A DNA stretch of 20,061 bases, from NCBI GenBank assembly GCA_041161065.1, contig JBEAVE010000033.1, positions 1-20,061 of the forward strand. Direction: 5' to 3'. Of the stretch, positions 15,335 through 20,061 are shown in pieces. Below the pieces are notes generated by a model, which saw only the letters and a program-made list of their open reading frames with translations, made no database searches and had not been told where the DNA came from. The DNA comes from DYRG01 sp041161065 (GTDB taxonomy: Bacteria > Pseudomonadota > Gammaproteobacteria > Beggiatoales > Beggiatoaceae). The translations under genes and the position numbers were made by a program. How positions within the stretch are numbered: the stretch's first letter is position 1; each line of letters begins with the position of its first letter.

Positions 15335-16381
15335 ATGACATTTCAACATCGCAAAATGGAAAAAAAATCTGATCATAAAAAATGTGAGAAAGAAGAGGAA
15401 ATTTGCTCACTCATGTCGTTTGTGGATTACTATCAAACAAAAAAATTACCTGCTAAAAGATTTCTTAGTTTTTTAAAGAACAATGAAATAGATGTTTTGC
15501 AAAAACAAGATATAAAACTATGTCTTGAACAACTTGATAAAAATGATCCTGATTTTGCCAGAACACTAGAGATTTTTTATTGTGCATTAAATACCCAAAC
15601 AAAACTTGGAAGACAACTTGTTGATTTTGGTTCGCAAGCATGCAGACAACAATTGAAAGCACATTGCAATGTAAATATAGATTTAGAACAACCAGCAAAT
15701 GTTATTTTTGAGGGTATATTACTAGTTTTAAAGCCTAAACTATGTGACAAAAAACCTAATACTTTATTACTAAACCTGCTGAAATTATTTGGTTTATATT
15801 TAAACCACACTAGAAATTTAAACGAATTTGAATTAATTTCTCTTCTTGTAGCAGAGTTTGTACCTCAAAATAGCGGGAAAGACAATCAACTATCTAATTC
15901 AATTGATGTTTTATTTAAACCTAGCACTAGCCTTAAAATAATAATCGATACGTTAATCGTCACAAATAGTAGTCTGTCTAAAGTGAAGCTCGCCAAAGAT
16001 TCTGAAAGCTGTGAACGGCAACAGCGGCAAAAAGAACAAGAACGAGTGCAAGTTCTCCAAAAACAATTAGATGAGGCGAAAAGTGAACTGAGTAAAAAAG
16101 AGCAATCTATTTTAGAGTTGCTATCTAATTTAGAACAATCAAAAATTGAGAAAGAGTCTCTGGAAAAGAAAATTCAGGATATTCAGACTGTTAATACTTT
16201 CAAAAAAAATGAGTTGGAAGGACGTTGCAGGGTATTTCTCGACAGAAAAATTCTTCCACTTTTAGAGAACGCACTTGAAGCTACAGATTTAGAACCGCCA
16301 AGAAAAAACATCATTACCGAACGTTTGGAAATGGCAAAAGAACAAATTATGAAGGAGATAAAATGGCTATCTACGGATTAG
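15335..16381 (+). CDS. Coiled-coil protein with GrpE-like C-terminus, putative Hsp70 partner
   Basis: This 348-residue protein has a charged N-terminus and a helical region (about 25-210) with no family I know. A clear coiled coil follows at about 222-285, rich in Glu, Lys, Gln and Leu (VQVLQKQLDEAKSELSKKEQ). The part at 289-345 (FKKNELEGRCRVFLDRKILP, LLENALEATD, then another helix ERLEMAKEQIMKEI) resembles the end of the long GrpE helix and its LLPVLDNLERAL signature, including the following helix. GrpE is the nucleotide exchange factor for Hsp70, and this gene overlaps an Hsp70 gene by 19 nt, so a dedicated exchange factor is a reasonable inference, not proven. The GrpE beta-wing is not obvious. 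The ATG at 15335 has AGGA about 11 nt upstream; an ATG seven codons later has no ribosome site. Confidence 0.75.
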   Translation: MTFQHRKMEKKSDHKKCEKEEEICSLMSFVDYYQTKKLPAKRFLSFLKNNEIDVLQKQDIKLCLEQLDKNDPDFARTLEIFYCALNTQTKLGRQLVDFGSQACRQQLKAHCNVNIDLEQPANVIFEGILLVLKPKLCDKKPNTLLLNLLKLFGLYLNHTRNLNEFELISLLVAEFVPQNSGKDNQLSNSIDVLFKPSTSLKIIIDTLIVTNSSLSKVKLAKDSESCERQQRQKEQERVQVLQKQLDEAKSELSKKEQSILELLSNLEQSKIEKESLEKKIQDIQTVNTFKKNELEGRCRVFLDRKILPLLENALEATDLEPPRKNIITERLEMAKEQIMKEIKWLSTD

Positions 16382-18297
16382 ACTTCGGTACAACGAATTC
16401 TTTAGCCTCCATCGTTGTAAATAAAAAAGTTCTACCTTTGGTCGATAAAAATGATCGACGACCGCATCCCTCTGTTGTGCAATATCACGGGGATGCCGTG
16501 ATTGTGGGAAGAAAAGCAAAAAATGCACTTGAAACTACCGAGGTTGGTGTAATAGGTGATTTTATTCGTTCTCCCAAACGGTATTTGGGAAGTGGAGAAA
16601 AAATCCGTATTGGTGGTGTAGCAAAAAATGTAAACGATGTTATTGCAGAAATACTACAACATATCCGTAATGATGCCTGCCAACGTATTAAGAATGAAAC
16701 ATTTGACCAAGCGATAGTAACCATCCCTGTCAATGCAGTTGGGCGGGCACGTCGTGACCTTCGTGAAGCGGCTTCAAAAGCTGGAATTCATATTCATCAA
16801 TTTGTGCAAGAACCCTTTGCGGCTTTATATGGATATTTGAGAACGCTTCCTGATTTTGAACGTAAATTAGCTGAACTAGAAGGTCAAATTATTCTGGTTT
16901 TCGATTGGGGTGGAGGCACTTTGGATTTAACTTTGTGCAAAATAACCAAAGGTATGATAGTTCAGATTCAAAGCAAAGGGGATAATAACGTGGGAGGAGA
17001 CAGATTCGATGACAGGCTGATTAGATATGCTAAAAATGAACACCTCAAACAATACAACCTTGATGCTCTTGCTGATGAACTCCCTCACGCAGAATCCAAA
17101 CTAATTGCTGAATCTGAATCAGCTAAAATAGGTTTATCAGATAGGGCAAGCGTCAATATTTTCGTATCTCATTATCTTAAATCTGATGGACCTGAGCGTA
17201 CATTAGAAATCATGATAACAAGGGAAAAACTGATTGAACTAACAAAAGATATCGTGGATGCTGGTTTGAAAAACATTGATGAGCTATTAGAATCCACAGG
17301 CGTTAATGAAGCGTCAATTGCCCTCTGTTTAGCGACGGGTGGCATGGTTCATATGCCCTATATTAGAGAGCGGTTACTGGAAAAATTTGATGCTCTCCGC
17401 GTCCCTAAAATTGAAAATGGAGACACCATTATTTCAGAGGGGGCAGCGTGGATAGCACATGATGGGGTAAGGTTGACTCTTGCCAAACCCTTTGAGTTGT
17501 TGCTAGGAGACGATGACTACTCTGATCTCATACCAGAAGGAACAGAACTTCCGATGGAAAATGGAAACTTTATTCCTCCTCCTTTTAGCGCATATTGTGT
17601 TGATCCTAGAGATGGTTATGCCATGTTTGAGTTTGCGAGACCGATCTGGGTGGAGCGAAATCAAAAAGGTGATCCGAGAAAAGCATACGCGACTTTGTTA
17701 GTTGCAGTTGATCCTGAAGCAACACCATTGACAGAGAAACTCAAGATTGAGATCACGATAGACCATGATCTCATAGTAACTGTAGCCGCTGAATCAACGA
17801 TGGTTAAACATCGTCGTGAGAGAGAAATTCACAACTTGGAATTTGGGCTATCAATAGGAATAGAATCCATAAAGCAACAAAAAACTGAAGAGCACACCAA
17901 TGTTCCATACAAGAAACCTGAAGGAAGTATTAAGTTACGTTCGAACGTTGTAAGAGGAGATCAATCTTGGGATTTCGTCCCAGGTGATTTAGTGAGAACA
18001 TATAAGAATGACAACGTTTTGAAACTTCATTTACCATCACGGATACTTGCAGAATCGTGGAAACCTACAAAAAAGCAACATGACGAGGAAATGTACTATA
18101 TTCCATGTTCAGGATGTGGCAGAACTTGGCATCAAATTCAGTTAGAAGGTAGTGAAAACTGTCAATACCCATGTTGCAGTAAAAGTGTAAAAGAAGCCGC
18201 CGCGCAAAAAAGGAAAGAAAAATTCGATCAAATGAAGGAAAAACTAAAAGAAAGAGAATTAATTATCAACCATGCAGAAAACTCCACTATTTTTTAG
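16363..18297 (+). CDS. Hsp70-family ATPase with C-terminal zinc ribbon
   Basis: This 644-residue protein has a complete actin-like nucleotide-binding domain at about 1-370: phosphate 1 loop GLDFGTTNS (5-13), PKRYLG with the catalytic-type lysine K72, TIPVNAVGRARRDLREAASKA (120-140), phosphate 2 loop DWGGGTLD (181-188), VGGDRFDD (210-217) and adenosine loop ATGGMVHMP (324-332). Residues about 371-500 look like a diverged Hsp70 beta substrate-binding domain (LTLAKPFELLLG...EKLKIEITIDHDLIVTVAAE). The usual helical lid is absent. Instead there is an extra beta region (about 520-575) and a zinc ribbon, C582-x2-C585 with C600 and C604/C605, then a Lys/Glu-rich helix. It is not DnaK or HscA. AAGGAG precedes the ATG, which lies inside the end of the coiled-coil gene, so the two are translationally coupled. 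I infer a specialised chaperone or regulatory ATPase. Confidence 0.9.
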   Translation: MAIYGLDFGTTNSLASIVVNKKVLPLVDKNDRRPHPSVVQYHGDAVIVGRKAKNALETTEVGVIGDFIRSPKRYLGSGEKIRIGGVAKNVNDVIAEILQHIRNDACQRIKNETFDQAIVTIPVNAVGRARRDLREAASKAGIHIHQFVQEPFAALYGYLRTLPDFERKLAELEGQIILVFDWGGGTLDLTLCKITKGMIVQIQSKGDNNVGGDRFDDRLIRYAKNEHLKQYNLDALADELPHAESKLIAESESAKIGLSDRASVNIFVSHYLKSDGPERTLEIMITREKLIELTKDIVDAGLKNIDELLESTGVNEASIALCLATGGMVHMPYIRERLLEKFDALRVPKIENGDTIISEGAAWIAHDGVRLTLAKPFELLLGDDDYSDLIPEGTELPMENGNFIPPPFSAYCVDPRDGYAMFEFARPIWVERNQKGDPRKAYATLLVAVDPEATPLTEKLKIEITIDHDLIVTVAAESTMVKHRREREIHNLEFGLSIGIESIKQQKTEEHTNVPYKKPEGSIKLRSNVVRGDQSWDFVPGDLVRTYKNDNVLKLHLPSRILAESWKPTKKQHDEEMYYIPCSGCGRTWHQIQLEGSENCQYPCCSKSVKEAAAQKRKEKFDQMKEKLKERELIINHAENSTIF

Positions 18298-18307
18298 TTT
18301 ATAGCTT

Positions 18308-18388
18308 CAAAAAAGGATAGTGATCAAAAATAAAAGATGATTGTGTAAAATCTTCGTTGCTATCTTTTATTGATCACTGCTTTTTTTC
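18308..18388. terminator. Bidirectional terminator hairpin between Hsp70 and vapC, MITE-like
   Basis: The left arm TAGTGATCAAAAATAAAAGA (from 18318) pairs with the right arm ATCTTTTATTGATCACT (18362-18378), with a 2-nt bulge. Outside this, an A-run and G (18308-18315) face a C and T-run (18380-18387), so both strands end in a stem plus T-tract. It lies between two convergent genes and would stop both. Both arms are close to those of the element at 19751-19866, in opposite orientation, so the hairpin is probably a MITE-like copy. Confidence 0.75.
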
Positions 18389-18401
18389 TACAATATTAAA
18401 A

Positions 18402-18812
18402 TTAAGGCAAGATAACAAAATATTCACAATGGCGGGGACGAAATAATTGAAAATGCCGACGATCAACCGTCAAAATTCGTTGAATATTTAGCCTTTCTGC
18501 GAGCGCAGCAATAGTGCAATCTACGAAATCTATCCGACTATCTGCATATTGTTGCAAAATTTCTGCGGTACGTTGTAAATCAACTTGGGTGATACGCTCT
18601 AGCTTGAGTTCTCCACGCAAGATTGCTTGTAAAAAAACGATAAGCGAGGAATAACCCAATTCTCGCAAAACCATGTAAGCTAATTCTGGCAATACAGATT
18701 CAGGTAACAATACATCTCTTTCGACTTGTAAAGCTCGCACACAAGCAGGGTGCAATTCATCACTGGCATCCAAAACTGCTAATAGAAATCCTGTATCCAA
18801 TAACGCCGTCAT
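18402..18812 (-). CDS. vapC: PIN-domain ribonuclease toxin, VapC family
   Basis: This 136-residue PIN-domain protein has the four acidic residues expected for Mg-dependent RNA cleavage: D6 (LLDTGFL), E43 (LPELAYMVL), D98 (RIDFVDCTIAALAERL) and D117 (ILTVDRRHF). VapC toxins cut tRNA or rRNA when released from their antitoxin. The ATG overlaps the antitoxin stop codon as ATGA, the usual antitoxin-first arrangement. Nothing is truncated, so it is probably active. It ends 104 nt from the convergent Hsp70 gene, across the shared hairpin. The symbol reflects family only. Confidence 0.9.
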   Translation of the reverse strand: MTALLDTGFLLAVLDASDELHPACVRALQVERDVLLPESVLPELAYMVLRELGYSSLIVFLQAILRGELKLERITQVDLQRTAEILQQYADSRIDFVDCTIAALAERLNIQRILTVDRRHFQLFRPRHCEYFVILP

Positions 18813-19069
18813 TTCGACAAACTCCAGCCCTCACGACGATCCATAGACTTATCTAAAATATCATCTACTTGAGTAGATAGGTTGCCTTTGCCACTACGTC
18901 CAATTCCAATAAAAGAATAGTTATTACTCTTGTTATCAACATTAGACATTTTTAAATAATTTGCCAATGCGTTACGAGCCAAGTTTTCTATGCTAGTTGC
19001 TTGTAAAGTTGCTTGTTGTCGCAAATCTTGAAAAATATCATCTTCTAATGACAGTTGTAATATTTGCAT
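18809..19069 (-). CDS. vapB: Antitoxin of the VapC-type toxin, ribbon-helix-helix-like
   Basis: This 86-residue protein is encoded directly upstream of vapC with an ATGA overlap. The N-terminus (MQILQLSLEDDIFQDLRQQA, TSIENLARNALANYL) matches the strand-helix-helix layout of ribbon-helix-helix repressors. The C-terminus (about 40-86), ending in DDILDKSMDRREGWSLSK, is the part expected to wrap the toxin. Such antitoxins normally repress their own promoter. A good AGGAGA ribosome site lies 8 nt before the ATG. The promoter must lie in the short stretch leading to the aceA remnant, which begins only about 40 nt upstream of the start codon, so part of it may sit inside the remnant. Confidence 0.82.
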   Translation of the reverse strand: MQILQLSLEDDIFQDLRQQATLQATSIENLARNALANYLKMSNVDNKSNNYSFIGIGRSGKGNLSTQVDDILDKSMDRREGWSLSK

Positions 19070-19110
19070 ATATAAATCTCCTGAATGTTTTGCAAAATTC
19101 TACCATAATC

Positions 19111-19642
19111 CCCGATTTCTACAAAACCAAGAAAGAAAGGCTTAGATCAAGCGATTTCTCGTGGTTTAGCGTATGCGCCTTATGCTGATATGGTGTGGTG
19201 CGAAACCGGCACGCCAGATTTAGAATTTGCGCGTAAATTCGCTGAAGCGGTTCGTGCGAAATTCCCAGAAAAATTATTGGCTTACAACTGCTCACCTTCT
19301 TTCAACTGGAAGAAAAACCTCGACGACGCAACCATTGCGAAGTTCCAAAAAGAACTCGGTGCAATGGGTTACAAATACCAATTCATCACCTTGGCTGGTA
19401 TTCACAGCATGTGGTACAACATGTTTGATTTGGCACAAGATTATGTGGCTCGCGGCATGTCTGCTTATGTTGAGAAAGTCCAAGAACCCGAATTTGCAGC
19501 GCGTGATCGTGGTTACACTTTCGTTTCTCACCAACAAGAAGTCGGCACGGGCTACTTTGATGACGTAACCACTGTCATTCAAGGCGGCACTTCTTCCGTA
19601 ACTGCATTAACTGGCTCAACCGAAGAAGAACAATTCCACTAA
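19111..19642 (+). pseudogene. aceA: 5'-truncated second copy of the 3' part of isocitrate lyase
   Basis: From about 19117 the sequence matches aceA starting at residue 265 and runs to the stop, with 502 bp aligned without gaps at a fixed offset of 5,660 bp. The first two thirds of the gene, including the catalytic cysteine region, are missing. Near the break a 4-bp GAAA duplication shifts the frame relative to the downstream part. An ATG at 19190 could open a 150-codon frame, but without a ribosome site or the active site it would not be an enzyme. Of 31 base differences from the intact copy, about 26 are silent; only Y-to-F and R-to-K changes are seen. This looks like a genuine allele left behind after cassette insertion, not an old decaying duplicate. 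Confidence 0.93.
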
Positions 19643-19669
19643 TTCTTTTAGAGTTTATTCAATAACTTA

Positions 19670-19706
19670 AAACCCAGATCGCAACTTGTGATTTGGGTTT
19701 TTGTTT
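19670..19706 (+). terminator. Diverged copy of the aceA terminator
   Basis: AAACCCAGATC (19670-19680) pairs with GATTTGGGTTT (19690-19700) in an 11-bp stem with one G:U pair and a 9-nt loop, followed by a T-rich run. Its left arm is the same as that of the terminator behind the intact aceA, but the loop and right arm differ. It is therefore the homologous terminator of the other allele. Confidence 0.85.
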
Positions 19707-19750
19707 TTTACAGCATTTCGATTACACTTATTCAACCTGAGTTCGGGATA

Positions 19751-19866
19751 ATTAAATTTTGGGTAGTGATCAATAAGAGATGTTGATGAAATATGTAATT
19801 AATTGAAAATATATGTAAATTTTATAAAATCATCTCTTGTTTTTGATCACTACCCTAAATTTTAAT
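19751..19866. mobile_element. 116-bp MITE-like inverted-repeat element
   Basis: The left arm (19751-19782) and right arm (19831-19866) are imperfect inverted repeats of about 32-36 bp, both reading ATTAAA, a T-rich step, then GGGTAGTGATCA and ending AAGAGATG. The central 48 bp are AT-rich with no reading frame. This is the form of a non-autonomous miniature transposon. The core arm sequence is shared with the hairpin at 18308-18388. As RNA it would fold into one long hairpin. Confidence 0.75.
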
Positions 19867-20006
19867 ATCTTTAAAAACAAAGAATTATAAATTTAGGATT
19901 CACATTTGAGGCGAACTTTTAGAAATTTATCGGGTTTTTAAGATATAGTAAGATTCCTATAAAGATAGTATTTGCTATAGTTTTATAAGTGAAGAAGGAA
20001 GAAGAG
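19867..20006. other. Probable left end of an IS630-family element
   Basis: This non-coding AT-rich stretch lies between the MITE-like element and the transposase start. A segment at about 19909-19940 (GCGAACTTTTAG..., ...TTTATCGGG, T-run) loosely resembles the gap at 15236-15270. The exact insertion-sequence end and its TA target cannot be fixed with the right side missing. Confidence 0.35.
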
Positions 20007-20061
20007 ATGAGTTACAGTATAGATTTGAGGAAAAAAGTAATAGTTTTTATAGAGAGAACGG
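20007..20061 (+). CDS. IS630-family transposase, N-terminal part cut by the window end
   Basis: Only the first 18 codons are visible: MSYSIDLRKKVIVFIERT. This opening matches the N-terminal helix-turn-helix start of IS630-type transposases. GGA lies 7 nt upstream of the ATG in a purine-rich ribosome site. The gene continues beyond the window, so completeness is unknown. Confidence 0.7.
   Translation, partial: MSYSIDLRKKVIVFIERT

Larger units (their letters stand above)
13983..19642. mobile_element. Accessory cassette inserted at the 3' end of aceA
   Basis: The segment between the end of the intact aceA and the end of its partial copy contains the zinc-finger, coiled-coil and Hsp70 genes and the toxin-antitoxin pair, bounded by roughly 0.5-kb direct repeats of aceA. 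No integrase or transposase is seen inside, so movement by homologous recombination within aceA is more likely than self-driven integration. Integrated elements that regenerate the 3' end of a host gene are well known (phage 21 and e14 in icd), and this resembles that outcome. Boundaries are inferred. Confidence 0.5.

Noticed and set aside
16363..18297. Hsp70 gene as dnaK or hscA
   Set aside because: The C-terminal half lacks the helical lid and carries a zinc ribbon, and no dnaJ, grpE or Fe-S cluster genes of the usual operons are adjacent.
19190..19642. 150-codon frame read as a separate functional gene
   Set aside because: It is only the C-terminal third of isocitrate lyase, lacks the active-site cysteine and has no ribosome site, so I list it as a pseudogene.
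13983..19642. Classical prophage or integrase-driven island
   Set aside because: No integrase, recombinase or phage structural gene is present, and the flanking repeats are far longer than an attachment core.

Overview
The window looks like chromosomal DNA of a gammaproteobacterium. The evidence is RuvC/RuvA, type I Map, a WaaF-type heptosyltransferase (so a Gram-negative outer membrane), a CysB-like LysR regulator and proteobacterial malate synthase/isocitrate lyase. The AT-rich sequence and the gene mix would suit a sulfur-oxidising Thiotrichales/Beggiatoa-like bacterium, but that placement is a guess.

Layout. (1) 1-1730, minus strand: a truncated TonB-dependent receptor (signal peptide and plug only), then a small EamA/SMR-like membrane protein and a SET-domain lysine methyltransferase. 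(2) 1875-10826, minus strand: a densely packed run of twelve genes reading lysR, rhodanese, MOSC, cbpA-like, small membrane protein, ruvC, ruvA, moaE, waaF, map, zapE, coaBC. Several neighbours share ATGA or TAATG overlaps, so much of this is probably one or a few operons. (3) 10827-11043: a divergent regulatory region between lysR and the glyoxylate-shunt operon aceB-aceA (11044-13982), which ends at a clear rho-independent terminator. (4) 14073-19069: an accessory cassette, visibly AT-richer than aceBA. It holds a C2H2-finger protein, a coiled-coil protein whose C-terminus resembles GrpE, an Hsp70-family ATPase with a C-terminal zinc ribbon instead of the usual helical lid, and a convergent VapBC-type toxin-antitoxin pair. 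(5) 19111-19705: a second copy of the 3' third of aceA together with a diverged copy of its terminator. (6) 19751-20061: a 116-bp MITE-like inverted-repeat element, then the start of an IS630-family transposase cut by the window edge.

The most notable structure is region 4 enclosed by region 5. Two aligned stretches of 502 bp, exactly 5,660 bp apart, are about 94% identical, and almost all differences are synonymous. This implies two aceA alleles that diverged while both coded for working protein, and were then brought together around the cassette. Recombination between them would remove the whole cassette and leave an intact aceA. The three cassette genes look like a dedicated Hsp70 machine (ATPase, possible GrpE-like exchange factor, zinc-finger partner). 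I do not recognise it as a named system; a role in phage defence or conflict is inferred only from its genomic setting. A second MITE-like hairpin related to the one in region 6 lies between the Hsp70 gene and the toxin gene and probably serves both as a terminator.
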